In this document: piece by piece, positions 25,888-34,624 of the stretch | Position numbering within the stretch: the stretch's first letter is position 1 | Layout of the letters: each line of letters opens with the position of its first letter | Position numbers and translations under genes: made by a program | The notes under the pieces: model-generated | Seen by the model: the letters and a program-made list of their open reading frames with translations, nothing else | What the model was told of the DNA's origin: nothing | Database searches by the model: none | Source: an uncultured Coriobacteriaceae bacterium | Lineage (GTDB): Bacteria > Actinomycetota > Coriobacteriia > Coriobacteriales > Eggerthellaceae | Assembly: GCA_937937585.1 (NCBI GenBank) | Contig: CALDCB010000007.1 | Coordinates: 186,001 to 250,000, forward strand | DNA length: 64,000 nucleotides | Direction of reading: 5' to 3'

Positions 25888-26095
25888 GGTTTCGCGCCTC
25901 GCGTTCGCGCTGGCGTTTGCGCCGCGCTGCGGCTTCTGCTTCCATTTCTTTTGCGATCTCGTCCATTTTCGCCTCGATGCCGCTTTGAATGCCGAAAAGC
26001 GTTCGTCCGCTCGAGAAGCGAGCCGGCTCGTCGCCGCGGATTTGCGCGCCGAGCTGGTCTTGGATGCGTTTCCATTTGCGGTCGAAATCGTCCAT
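25817..26095 (-). CDS. small charged protein of unknown function
   Basis: This 92-residue, very charged protein begins MDDFDRKWKRIQDQLGAQI and has a likely coiled-coil from about 40 to 70 (AKMDEIAKEMEAEAAARRKRQ). A weak AAGGG site precedes the ATG. The tail-to-tail overlap with the membrane protein gene is unusual, so the last 24 residues may not be conserved. No family recognised. Confidence 0.5.
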   Translation of the reverse strand: MDDFDRKWKRIQDQLGAQIRGDEPARFSSGRTLFGIQSGIEAKMDEIAKEMEAEAAARRKRQREREARNLTAAHAKKRGNSAGREPDGCHGG

Positions 26096-26188
26096 CGTTG
26101 CCCTTGCCGTCGGTTCGTTTCTGCTTATGATAGCGCGATCGGTTGTCGCGTATGGGGTTTATTCGTCGTGGCTTTATGAGGGACGGGG

Positions 26189-26216
26189 TTGCACGTTGGC
26201 ACCGATATACTATAAT
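26189..26216 (+). promoter_or_regulatory. promoter of the 4.5S RNA gene
   Basis: TTGCAC (26189-26194), a 16-base spacer and a perfect TATAAT (26211-26216) place the start near 26224, just before the SRP RNA. Confidence 0.7.
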
Positions 26217-26230
26217 TCGTTGTCATCATG

Positions 26231-26337
26231 AGCATCTTGCATGGGGCAAGGCGGCGCCAAGTTTCGAACCTGGTCAGGTCCGGAAGGAAGCAGCCATAAG
26301 GGACCGCTGACGAGCGCCCTGTCCCATACAAGATGCT
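26231..26337 (+). ncRNA. ffs: 4.5S signal recognition particle RNA, small bacterial type
   Basis: The terminal stem AGCATCTTG pairs perfectly with CAAGATGCT. Inside is the conserved domain IV: CTGGTCAGGTCCGGAAGGAA followed by GCAGCC, the Ffh-binding symmetric and asymmetric loops capped by GGAA. Length is about 107 nt. A TTTTTATTTT run follows immediately, so the terminal stem doubles as terminator. It stands upstream of dedA and dnaX, a location shared with Gram-positive bacteria. Confidence 0.95.
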
Positions 26338-26442
26338 TTTTATTTTGCGCCGGCCGCTTCCGTGGTTTGCTTCAAGGCGCGAATTCCTCGATGACAACGC
26401 AGGTGAATCACCCTCTGTTCACGTGAAAGGGCCTTGCGTTTC

Positions 26443-27096
26443 ATGGGTATCGTAGACTTCTTCGTCAAACTTTTGTCCGACCCCCGCTCGTTCATTGCGG
26501 GATGGATCATCTCGTTGGGCGCCGTGTGGGTGTACACCCCGCTGTTCCTGATCGTGTTCGTCGAGACCGGCTTGGTGTTCTTCCCGTTCCTTCCCGGCGA
26601 CTCGCTTCTGTTCGCAGCCGGCGTGTTCTCGGCCGACGGCGGCGGCCTGCACCCGTGGGCAACCCTTCTGGTGTTTTATATGGCTGCCATTTTGGGCAAC
26701 ACGTCCAACTACTGGATCGCACGTTTCTTCGGCAAGCGCATCATCGACTCGGGCAAGGTCGGCGCGCTTACGCCCGAGCGCATGCAGAAGCTTGACGAAT
26801 TCTTCGAGCGTTTCGGCGGCCTTACCATTGTCATCACGCGCTTCATGCCGTTCTTCCGCACGTTCGCTCCGTTCATTGCGGGCACGGGTCACATGAACTT
26901 CGCCAAGTTCACGCTGTTCAACTGCATCGGCGGCATTTCGTGGGTCAGTCTGTTCGTGCTGGTCGGTTACTTCTTCGGTGGGGTTCCGTTCGTTCAGCAG
27001 CATTTCGAGATCATCGTTTTGGGCATCGTCGGCGTGTCGGTTCTGCCTGCGATTGTCGGTGCCGTCAAGGCTGCGCTTGGCAGCAAGAAGAAATAA
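26443..27096 (+). CDS. DedA-family membrane protein
   Basis: This roughly 217-residue membrane protein shows the DedA/SNARE-associated signature: FVETGLVFFPFLPGDSLLF, LGNTSNYWIARFFGK, and the helix motif FGGLTIVITRFMPFFRTFAPFIAG. DedA proteins are lipid flippases or translocases needed for envelope and undecaprenyl-phosphate recycling. ATG 26443 is preferred, though a TTG nine bases earlier lies closer to the AAAGG site. Likely shares a transcript with dnaX 18 bases downstream. Confidence 0.9.
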   Translation: MGIVDFFVKLLSDPRSFIAGWIISLGAVWVYTPLFLIVFVETGLVFFPFLPGDSLLFAAGVFSADGGGLHPWATLLVFYMAAILGNTSNYWIARFFGKRIIDSGKVGALTPERMQKLDEFFERFGGLTIVITRFMPFFRTFAPFIAGTGHMNFAKFTLFNCIGGISWVSLFVLVGYFFGGVPFVQQHFEIIVLGIVGVSVLPAIVGAVKAALGSKKK

Positions 27097-27114
27097 GTCA
27101 GGGGATGCAAGATC

Positions 27115-29457
27115 ATGGCCGAGGCACTTTATAGAAAATATCGTCCGCAGATCTTCGAGGACGTGGTGGGGCAGGAGCCCATCGAGCGCACGCTGAAAAA
27201 CGCCATCGCTCAGGACAAGGTCAGCCACGCTTATCTGCTGTGCGGTCCGCGCGGTACGGGCAAAACCACCACGGCGCGCCTGATCGCGAAGGCGCTTCTG
27301 TGCGAGAAGGGCCCGACGCCCAGCCCCGACGGCACGTGCGAGGATTGCCAGATGATCGCTGCTGGCACGCATCCCGACGTGTACGAGTTGGACGCGGCAA
27401 GCCGGACCGGTGTCGAGAACGTGCGCGAGGAGATCATCAACCGCGTTCAGTTCGCGCCCACGCGTGGTAAGTTCAAGGTTTACGTCATCGACGAGGTTCA
27501 CATGCTGTCCACGCCGGCGTTCAACGCGCTGCTGAAGACGCTTGAGGAACCGCCGAGCCACGTGGTCTTCGTTCTGTGCACTACCGATCCGCAGAAGGTT
27601 CCCGAAACCATCCTCTCGCGCTGCCAGCGCTTCGACTTCCGCCCGATTTCGCCCGAGGCCATGGTGTCGCGTTTGGGCGCCATTTGCGTTTCCGAAGATG
27701 TCGAATTCGAAGGCGAGGCGCTTGATCTTATCGCCCACCGCGCCGAAGGCGGCATGCGCAACGCGCTTACTTCGCTTGAACAGATCATCGCGTTTGAGAA
27801 CGGCAAGGTCACGCTTGCCGGCGCTGAGCGCATTTTGGGCACCATCGATTCGAACGACATGGCCGAGATCATCAACGCCATTGGCAAACGCGACGTGGCG
27901 GCATGCTTCCGCTGGGTTGCCACGTGCGTCGAGTCGGGTACCGACCTTTCGCAGTACGCGCGCGACATCGCCGAGCATGTGCGCAACATGTACATCATGA
28001 CCATGGCGGGTGACGACATCGAGCTTGACGTGTCCGAAACCATGCGTCGCGAGCTGGCCGAAGAGCGCCAGATGTTCGGCGAGGACCGCCTGTCGCGCAT
28101 GCTGTGCGTTATGGGCGACCTGCTTGCCGAGCTGAAAACGTCCACCAACCGTCGTCTTTCGTTCGAAATTGCGCTGACCAGGCTTGTTCGCCCCGATTCC
28201 GATTTGACCATCGCCGCTTTGGCCGAGCGCGTCGAGGCGCTTGAAAGCGGTCATTCCGCTGTGGCGGCCCCTATGCCCATGGGCGGGGTTTCGCAGGTTG
28301 CGGCTGTTCCCGTTGCGGCTCCTGCGGCAGCGCCTGCAGCTGCCACGGCTCCGGTTCGACAGGCACCGGCTGCGCCCGACATGGAGCAGCCGTTGTCCGA
28401 CGCGCAGATCAAGCTCCAAGAGCTTCAGCGCGAACGGATCTATCGCAAGGAAGAGGCCAGGCAGGCCGAGTGGCGCGGTGGCCAGCAGGGTGGCGCGCCT
28501 GGGTCACGCGCCGCGCAGGCGCCCGCTTCTGCTTCGGCGCCGCAGATGCAGGGTGCACCTCGTGCGGCTCAGCAGGCTGCGGCTGCACCTCGTGCTCCGC
28601 AGGCCCCGGTTGCTGCATCCGCGCAGCGTCAAGCGCCGGTTGCTCCGCGCCCGCAGGCTCAGGCTTCCGCACAGGTCGCTGCCGCTCAGGCGCAGCAGGT
28701 TGTTTCGGGGTCTGTCGAGCGCGTTTCCGATAGGCTCGCACAGGCCTTGCTGAACCCCGCTATGCTTCAACGTGTTTGGCAGGCTGCCCTTGCTGCGGTC
28801 AAGAAGCAGAAGACGGCGTACGGCGTGCTGTTCATGAATACGCGCGTCACCTTCGATTCGCAGCGTGGTCGTGTTGTCATCGAGTTCCCGCGCGAGAACG
28901 CGTTTGCGTTCAAGTCGGTTCAGCGCCCCGAGGTTCGCGGCGCCATCGGTCATGCGCTTTCGCAGGCGGCGGGAGAGCCTGTTGCGTTCGAGCTGGCTCA
29001 GACGGGTGGGTCGGCTGGCGGCCGCTCGGCAGCTCCCGTTACTCAGGCTCAGAGACCTGCGCCCGCACCCGTACCAGCGCCGTCGCCTGTTCCCGCGGCG
29101 CAGCCCCAGCAGGCCCCGATGCGCGGTGCTGCGCCTGCGCCCAAGCCTGCGGCTCAGCCGTTTACTAAGCCGGCGCCTACGCCCGCGATGCAGCAGCCTC
29201 GTCCGCAGGTAGCGTCGCCGGTGTTCGAGGACGACGTCGTTCCGTACGGAGACGACGCTGCGTTCGATGCGGGCTACGACGAGTCGGGTTCCTTCGAGCC
29301 GGCTTTCTATGCGCAAGCCCCGCGCACGCCCGAGCCTGCTGCCATGCCTGCTCAGACTCAGGCCCCTGCGTCTTCTGGCATGGAAGAGCCCGACGACCTT
29401 CAGGCGATGCTTCAGGCCGGGTTCGGTGACGGCGTTGTTTTCGAGGAGCTGAAATAG
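27115..29457 (+). CDS. dnaX: DNA polymerase III subunit gamma/tau
   Basis: This 780-residue clamp-loader ATPase starts MAEALYRKYRPQIFEDVVGQ. Walker A is CGPRGTGKTTTAR, the zinc module spans C-X(12-13)-C-X2-C around GTCEDC, Walker B is VIDEVHML, and sensor 1 is SRCQRFDFRP. After about residue 380 an Ala/Pro/Gln-rich linker leads to a conserved C-terminal region (RLAQALLNPAMLQRVWQAAL) and a second Pro/Ala-rich tail. No obvious frameshift signal for a gamma form was seen. Operon with ybaB and recR. Confidence 0.96.
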   Translation: MAEALYRKYRPQIFEDVVGQEPIERTLKNAIAQDKVSHAYLLCGPRGTGKTTTARLIAKALLCEKGPTPSPDGTCEDCQMIAAGTHPDVYELDAASRTGVENVREEIINRVQFAPTRGKFKVYVIDEVHMLSTPAFNALLKTLEEPPSHVVFVLCTTDPQKVPETILSRCQRFDFRPISPEAMVSRLGAICVSEDVEFEGEALDLIAHRAEGGMRNALTSLEQIIAFENGKVTLAGAERILGTIDSNDMAEIINAIGKRDVAACFRWVATCVESGTDLSQYARDIAEHVRNMYIMTMAGDDIELDVSETMRRELAEERQMFGEDRLSRMLCVMGDLLAELKTSTNRRLSFEIALTRLVRPDSDLTIAALAERVEALESGHSAVAAPMPMGGVSQVAAVPVAAPAAAPAAATAPVRQAPAAPDMEQPLSDAQIKLQELQRERIYRKEEARQAEWRGGQQGGAPGSRAAQAPASASAPQMQGAPRAAQQAAAAPRAPQAPVAASAQRQAPVAPRPQAQASAQVAAAQAQQVVSGSVERVSDRLAQALLNPAMLQRVWQAALAAVKKQKTAYGVLFMNTRVTFDSQRGRVVIEFPRENAFAFKSVQRPEVRGAIGHALSQAAGEPVAFELAQTGGSAGGRSAAPVTQAQRPAPAPVPAPSPVPAAQPQQAPMRGAAPAPKPAAQPFTKPAPTPAMQQPRPQVASPVFEDDVVPYGDDAAFDAGYDESGSFEPAFYAQAPRTPEPAAMPAQTQAPASSGMEEPDDLQAMLQAGFGDGVVFEELK

Positions 29458-29535
29458 CCCCTTCCCAGCGTTGACTGAAACGCTCAGAATGTTCAGATCG
29501 TTAAAGGCGTACCTGCGCCGGCAAAGGAGATTCAT

Positions 29536-29853
29536 ATGGATATGCGTAAGATGATGAAGCAGGCTCAGAAGATGCAGCTCGAGCTTGCCCGTGCTCAGGA
29601 GGAAATCAAGGACTTCACCTACACCGCAACCGCTGGTGGCGGCATGGTTTCCGTTACCGCCAAGGGCGACAACACCATCGAGAGCGTTGTCATCAACCCC
29701 GAGGCAGTCGACCCCGAGGACGTCGAAATGCTGCAGGATATGGTCCTTGCTGCCGTCAATGACGCCCTTACGGGTGTTTCCGAGCAGAGCGAGGCTCGCA
29801 TGAGCAACGTCACTGCCGGCATGAAGGGCATGAACATCCCAGGTTTGATGTAG
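29536..29853 (+). CDS. YbaB/EbfC nucleoid-associated protein
   Basis: This 105-residue protein begins MDMRKMMKQAQKMQLELARAQ after AAAGGAG. The central VSVTAKGDNTIESVVINPEAVDPEDVEMLQDMV is typical of the YbaB/EbfC family, a dimeric DNA-binding nucleoid protein. It sits between dnaX and recR, the canonical position. Confidence 0.95.
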   Translation: MDMRKMMKQAQKMQLELARAQEEIKDFTYTATAGGGMVSVTAKGDNTIESVVINPEAVDPEDVEMLQDMVLAAVNDALTGVSEQSEARMSNVTAGMKGMNIPGLM

Positions 29854-29860
29854 GTCGTTC

Positions 29861-30457
29861 ATGTACGCTGCACCTGCGTTGCAAAAGTTACTCGACGAGC
29901 TGGAACGGCTTCCGGGCATCGGCCCGAAGTCGGCTCAGCGCATCGCGTACTGGATGCTCAACACCGACAAGGCAACGGTCCTTCGCTTGGCCGAGGCCAT
30001 CGTCGAAGTGAAAGAGACCGTTCATTTCTGTTCGCGCTGTTTCAACTACGCCGAGGACGACTTGTGCGAGATCTGCCAGTCGTCGAAGCGCGATGCGGGC
30101 GCCATTTGCGTGGTAAGCGAGCCGCGTGACATCCCGCCCATCGAGCGTACCGGCGCCTTTAACGGCGTCTATCACGTGTTGGGCGGTGAGCTGTCGCCCA
30201 TCGATGGGGTGGGTCCCGAAAACCTTCATATCGCCGAGCTGCTGAAGCGTTTGGGCGACCCGTCGGTCCACGAGGTCATTCTGGCCACGAACCCCAATGT
30301 CGAGGGGGAAACCACGGCTTCTTATCTGGCTCGTCTGATCAAGCCGCTTGGCGTGAAGGTTTCTCGCTTGGCCAGCGGTCTTCCCGTTGGCGGCGACCTC
30401 GAGTTCGCCGATGAGGTAACGCTTGGTCGCGCCATTGAGGCGCGCCGCGAGGTCTGA
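29861..30457 (+). CDS. recR: recombination mediator RecR
   Basis: This 198-residue protein has an N-terminal helix-hairpin-helix (LERLPGIGPKSAQRIAYWML), a four-Cys zinc finger (CSRCFNYAEDDLCEICQ), a TOPRIM domain (ICVVSEPRDIPPIERTGAF, YHVLGGELSPIDG) and a C-terminal Walker-like element. RecR loads RecA at gaps with RecO/RecF. Eight bases after ybaB, in the same operon. The following 347 bases (30458-30804) show only a likely -10 and no gene I support. Confidence 0.96.
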   Translation: MYAAPALQKLLDELERLPGIGPKSAQRIAYWMLNTDKATVLRLAEAIVEVKETVHFCSRCFNYAEDDLCEICQSSKRDAGAICVVSEPRDIPPIERTGAFNGVYHVLGGELSPIDGVGPENLHIAELLKRLGDPSVHEVILATNPNVEGETTASYLARLIKPLGVKVSRLASGLPVGGDLEFADEVTLGRAIEARREV

Positions 30458-30728
30458 TTTCGAAAATCAGGCCTCGCCATTGTGTCGCGAAGGCCATTCT
30501 TGAAGCCATTTTCCATTCATGGAACCGATTTCCCGCATCTGGTCTTTTGCAATTGGCGGGGAAACTGTTTCGTCTTTGTCTCTCGCATATCCCTCAGCTT
30601 GCGTGAAACCGTCGTCTGACGGTGTGCGTTTGGTGCAGAAGAAGTGGCGAAATGCCCTCATTCGCAACGAAATAGCGGCGTATCTTCGCCAGTTTCTGCT
30701 TGGCGGTGTTGTCCGCCTTTGAAGTAGC

Positions 30729-30734
30729 TATAAT
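30729..30734 (+). promoter_or_regulatory. TATAAT -10 element before the glycosyltransferase gene
   Basis: A perfect TATAAT at 30729-30734 lies about 70 bases before the probable start. No good -35 at 16-18 bases, but TTGTCC lies 14 bases upstream. Confidence 0.4.
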
Positions 30735-30804
30735 CTCCTTCGGCGCAAAACGCGTCGAGTGGAGGATGCGAGTTGGCTCGCGTCCAGGAAAGAACAGGGA
30801 AGCT

Positions 30805-32112
30805 GTGATCAATCAGTTCATATCGCAGATGTCGTTCGTGGACGTCTTCAATCTGTGCGTGCTCCTTGTTTTCACGATTTGCTACACCTATCAGCTGTTC
30901 TACGTGGTTGAGGTTCTTGTTCATCGTCCAGAGCCCATCACCGCGAAGAAGAACCATCGCTACGCCGTCATCATCGCCGCACGCAACGAGAGCGCGGTTA
31001 TCGCCAATCTCATTCATTCCATCAAAGTTCAGAACTACCCGCAGGAACTGATCGACGTGTTCGTGGTTGCCGACAACTGCACCGACAACACGGCGCAGGT
31101 TGCCGCTGCCGAAGGCGCCACGGTTTTCGAGCGCTTCAACACCGAGCAAGTTGGCAAGGGCTACGCGCTTGACCATGCGTTCCAAATCATCCACAAGGAC
31201 TATGCGGACCGCGGGTACGAGGCGTACTTCGTGTTCGATGCCGACAATGTCCTTGATGTGAATTACTTCCGTGAGATGAACAAGACCTTCGACAACGGCG
31301 CGAAGGCCTCCACTAGCTATCGCAATTCCAAGAACTACGATTCCAACTGGATCTCCGCCGGATACGCCGTGTGGTTCCTCCGTGAGGCCAAATTCCTCAG
31401 CCAGGCCCGTTTGAACTTTCATACCAGCTGCGCCATTTCGGGTACCGGCTTCTTCATCGCTGCCGACATCATCGACGAGGCCGGCGGTTGGAAGTGGCAT
31501 CTTCTTACCGAGGACATCGAGTTCTCGGCTTGCAGCATCCTTAAGGGCATCCGCATTGCGTACTGCCCGACGGCCATCCTGTACGACGAGCAGCCCACCA
31601 CGTTCCGTGATTCGTGGAACCAGCGCGAGCGTTGGGCAAAGGGTTTCTATCAGGTGTTCTGGCATTATGGCGCAGGCCTTGTGAAGGGTATTTTCACCAA
31701 TGCCAAGGGTTATCGCTTCGCATGCTACGACATGCTGATGACCATTGCGCCCGGCATGCTGCTTACCATCATCGCCATTCTGTTCAACTCTATCATCTTG
31801 GTGCTTGGCGCTACCGGCGTCATGTCAACCGGTACCATGGTTGCCTCGTCTGTTTCGTCAATTGTCTTCTGCCTGGCCAACTACATGATGTTCATGTTCG
31901 TGTTGGGTGCCATCACGACGTTCGTCGAGTGGGATTCCATCCACTCCACGACGGGCAAGAAGATTCGCTACATGTTCACGTTCCCGCTGTTCATGATCAC
32001 GTACGTGCCTATTGCCCTGGTCGCGTTGTTCCATAAGACGCAGTGGAAGCCCATCCGCCATTCCATCGACGTCGGCGTCGAGGAGATCACTGAGCGTTCG
32101 AACAATCAGTAA
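30805..32112 (+). CDS. membrane-bound processive family 2 glycosyltransferase
   Basis: This roughly 435-residue enzyme has an N-terminal membrane helix (about 10-35), a GT-A catalytic domain with VIIAARNESAVIANLIHSIK, VVADNCTDNT, the metal-binding FDADNVLD, TEDIEFS and the processivity motif QRERWAKGF, then three or four C-terminal helices. This architecture is shared with poly-N-acetylglucosamine (IcaA/PgaC) and hyaluronan-type synthases. GTG 30805 follows AGGGAAG closely; ATG 30829 is an alternative. The polymer made is not known and no ica-like partners are adjacent. Confidence 0.85.
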   Translation: MINQFISQMSFVDVFNLCVLLVFTICYTYQLFYVVEVLVHRPEPITAKKNHRYAVIIAARNESAVIANLIHSIKVQNYPQELIDVFVVADNCTDNTAQVAAAEGATVFERFNTEQVGKGYALDHAFQIIHKDYADRGYEAYFVFDADNVLDVNYFREMNKTFDNGAKASTSYRNSKNYDSNWISAGYAVWFLREAKFLSQARLNFHTSCAISGTGFFIAADIIDEAGGWKWHLLTEDIEFSACSILKGIRIAYCPTAILYDEQPTTFRDSWNQRERWAKGFYQVFWHYGAGLVKGIFTNAKGYRFACYDMLMTIAPGMLLTIIAILFNSIILVLGATGVMSTGTMVASSVSSIVFCLANYMMFMFVLGAITTFVEWDSIHSTTGKKIRYMFTFPLFMITYVPIALVALFHKTQWKPIRHSIDVGVEEITERSNNQ

Positions 32113-32182
32113 AGGTCGGCAGGGCGCATGGGCGTTGGCCGTCGCCAGCCTATTGGTGCGCACGGGCGAACCTTCGCATCCG

Positions 32183-33028
32183 TTAATAGACGCGAGCGAA
32201 ACTCGCGCAGCGCACTTCTTCAAATCCGGCTTCAAGTAGTGCATCGGTTGCGCTGCAAAGCGTTGCTCCCGTCGTGAACACGTCATCCACCAACAATAGT
32301 TTCGGCGCAAGCAGAATCGTTTCGCGTGCGTATGGCTTCACGAGGAAGCTTCCGGCAAGGTTTCGGCTGCGCTCCTTGCGCGAGAGCTCGCGTTGATCCT
32401 TCGTGCGGGGGTTTTCCAGGGTATGCAGAAGCGGGCGTCCCAGTTGCTTCGCAAGATGCTTGGCCAGAAGCAGTCCGTGGTCGAAGTCGCGCCGTCTTAT
32501 CGCCTCGATCGAGGCGGGGACGAACGTGACGGCATCGATGGGCCACTCGGGCGGGATCATGCGCGCGATGATGCGTGCCATGTCTGCTGCGAGCCTTCGT
32601 TCTCCCTGATCTTTGTAGGTTCGAACGATTCTGCCGCTTTCGTCGTTGAATTCGGTGGCGCTTACGCAGCCAACGAAAGGCAGGCTGTCTCGTGCCATGC
32701 GTTTCAGTGCGACGGGGTTGCATTCGGTGCAAACGGCCCTTCCGAAGGGTGCGCCGCAGCGCGGGCAGGCTTGCCAGGCGTCGATGAAATGCAGGCTTGA
32801 TTCGCATTGCGGGCACAGCACGCTTCCCGGGCGATCGCAAAGGGCGCAGCGTGTGGGCCACAAAACCTCGGCAGCGCACTCGGCTGCTTGATGCATGATC
32901 TCTTTCGCGATGCGCGCCCCTTGAAGGCGCAGGCTTCTATTGGCCAGATCTGTGGCATTGAAGCCGACGTCAGGTAATGGGCTCGTCGTTCGCTTGAGCG
33001 CTTCAAGTTTGTTGTGTTCGCCGTTCAT
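32183..33028 (-). CDS. ComF-family phosphoribosyltransferase-like protein
   Basis: This 281-residue protein has an N-terminal four-Cys zinc-like module (CALCDRPGSVLCPQCESSL, then CPRCGAP and CTEC), and a C-terminal PRTase fold ending in LLLVDDVFTTGATLCSATDALLEAG, the PRPP-loop form. RRRDFDHGLLLAKHLAKQLG is typical of ComFC/GntX. In naturally competent bacteria ComFC is needed for DNA uptake; here it is a single gene. About 450 bases separate its start from the next gene on the other strand, with a structured RNA between. Confidence 0.88.
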   Translation of the reverse strand: MNGEHNKLEALKRTTSPLPDVGFNATDLANRSLRLQGARIAKEIMHQAAECAAEVLWPTRCALCDRPGSVLCPQCESSLHFIDAWQACPRCGAPFGRAVCTECNPVALKRMARDSLPFVGCVSATEFNDESGRIVRTYKDQGERRLAADMARIIARMIPPEWPIDAVTFVPASIEAIRRRDFDHGLLLAKHLAKQLGRPLLHTLENPRTKDQRELSRKERSRNLAGSFLVKPYARETILLAPKLLLVDDVFTTGATLCSATDALLEAGFEEVRCASFARVY

Positions 33029-33180
33029 GCCTCCATGCTAGAAGGATGATCTTCCCGCAGCCAACCAACGCTCCAACACAAATAAACACCTGTCTAACAC
33101 CGATGCAACGAAATGCACGGATTTCTGGAAGGAGTGCTGGTGGGAAGTGCTTTGCTCGGTTCATCTGCTAAACTAGAAAG

Positions 33181-33425
33181 GCTTCTTTCGAGTCTGTAGT
33201 TGCGAGGTGCGCTTGCGTGCCTTCAGTCCATGGCAGACGCGGTCGAAAGGATCCACGTAAACCATGCGCTTAGGCGTATGGCGAGCACGGCGCGTTCTAG
33301 GAGTAAGTCGCATCGCCTGACTAACTTATTTTCGTGACAAGGGTCGCGACGGGCGAGAGGGTGAAGTGAGAGCTTAGCCCCTATGCGCGGGTGTGGGGTC
33401 GAAAACTAGGTCAGTCGAAAGAGGC
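33181..33425 (+). ncRNA. large structured RNA (~245 nt) of unassigned class
   Basis: A long closing helix brings together the ends: GCTTCTTTCGA (33181-33191) pairs with TCGAAAGAGGC (33415-33425) over 11 bp. It continues, after small bulges, with CTG/CAG and TAGTT/AACTA. Inside are at least two local hairpins, AGGTGCG-CTTG-CGTGCCT (33205-33222) and CCATGCGC-TTAG-GCGTATGG (about 33263-33282). It matches no riboswitch signature I know. It lies 52 bases before a solute-binding lipoprotein gene and next to a comF gene, a context in which raiA-class RNAs occur. It may be an independent RNA or a leader. Confidence 0.55.
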
Positions 33426-33476
33426 ATTGATAATGATCGGCATGCAAGGCCGATCGGAACATGGAGGATCTAACAG

Positions 33477-34415
33477 ATGAAACGTTGGAAAGCCCTAGCG
33501 CTAACCTGCATTGCTGCACTGTGCTGCTCTGCTGTGTTGGCGGGTTGCTCTTCTCAGGCATACACGCCTACCCCTAAGAATCAGACCATTTCCAATTCGG
33601 CGCTTAGCTCGGCTGGCACGCTGCGTGTTGGCGTGAACGCTTCGGCTGCCCCCTTGGCGGGCCAGACGTCCTCGTCGTCCGAGATCGTCGGCATCGATGT
33701 CGATGTTGCCGCCGCCATCGCTGATGAGCTTGGCCTTAAGCTTGAGGTTGTCGATGTGGGAAGCGACCCCGAAGGTGCTCTTTCCAGCAAGCGCACTGAC
33801 ATCGTTTTGGGCATCGATTCTTCTACCACCGACTCCAGCTATTGGCGTTCGTCGGCGTACCTGCAGTCAGGCGTTGCCCTGTTCGCCACCCCTTCGAATA
33901 CCACGGTTCCGAAGGTCGACGGCAATCCTTCCATCGCCGCTCAGACTTCTTCCAAAAGCTCGTGGCGCGTTACCAACCTGTTCGGCGACAAGTCCCTCAA
34001 CGCTCAAGCCGACCTGAAGAGCGCGTTTACGGCGCTGTCCAACAAGAACGTCGAGTACGTTGCCTCTGATGCGGTTATCGGCACGTACGTTGCCCATACC
34101 AACGGCGTCGATGCCAAGATCATCGCCCTGCTTCAGGATGCATCCGGTTACTGCGTGGGCGTTTCCACCAACAACACCGAGCTTCAGACGGCTGTTTCCG
34201 ATTCCTTGAACAAGATCGTCAAGGGCGGCGAGATGAGCATCATCGAGGCTAAGTGGTTGGGCTCCTCGCTTGATCTTTCCAAGACCACGGTGGTGAAGGC
34301 TGCTGCCGGTACCAAGACTTCGGCTCTGAAGGACGACGAGTCCAAGACCGACGGATCTTCCGATGAGGGGAAGTCGGCGGAGGGTGCCGACACCAAGGCT
34401 GCTGCCACCGAGTAG
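33477..34415 (+). CDS. family 3 solute-binding lipoprotein (amino-acid ABC type)
   Basis: This 312-residue secreted protein has a lipobox LAGC with Cys24 after a basic signal peptide. Residues about 48-270 form a type II periplasmic-binding fold: GTLRVGVNASAAPLAG, EIVGIDVDVAAAIADELGLKLEVVDVG, KRTDIVLGID, and NTELQTAVSDSLNKIVKGG. A 40-residue acidic Ser/Lys tail ends it. No permease or ATPase gene is adjacent, so it is an orphan binder. GGAGGA precedes the ATG. A structured RNA and a small hairpin (33435-33455) lie in its leader. Confidence 0.88.
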   Translation: MKRWKALALTCIAALCCSAVLAGCSSQAYTPTPKNQTISNSALSSAGTLRVGVNASAAPLAGQTSSSSEIVGIDVDVAAAIADELGLKLEVVDVGSDPEGALSSKRTDIVLGIDSSTTDSSYWRSSAYLQSGVALFATPSNTTVPKVDGNPSIAAQTSSKSSWRVTNLFGDKSLNAQADLKSAFTALSNKNVEYVASDAVIGTYVAHTNGVDAKIIALLQDASGYCVGVSTNNTELQTAVSDSLNKIVKGGEMSIIEAKWLGSSLDLSKTTVVKAAAGTKTSALKDDESKTDGSSDEGKSAEGADTKAAATE

Positions 34416-34436
34416 CTTATTGTTCGAGCAAAATGA

Positions 34437-34472
34437 AGAAGGCGTCGCTTTCAAGCGGCGCCTTCTTTGCGT
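34437..34472 (+). terminator. intrinsic terminator of the solute-binding protein gene
   Basis: AAGAAGGCG and the complementary CGCCTTCTT-type arm enclose a loop near TTTCAA, followed by TTTGCG. It is 22 bases past the stop. Confidence 0.75.
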
Positions 34473-34624
34473 TTAAGGAAGGTTGGGTCCTGTAGGGAAG
34501 CGGGTTCATACGTTAGGGTGGATTGCGCGTGATCCTTTGCGTTTGATGCGCTTGATAAGGCGCAGCCCCAGGCGCGTGGCCGCGGTGCCGGCGTTTCGTG
34601 CTTTTGCGAAGCGCCTCCGCGTTT

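Noticed and set aside
33181..33425. Lysine riboswitch
   Set aside because: GAGGTGCG is present, but the AGTA and GCCGAAG elements are absent in the right order and the closing helix is different.
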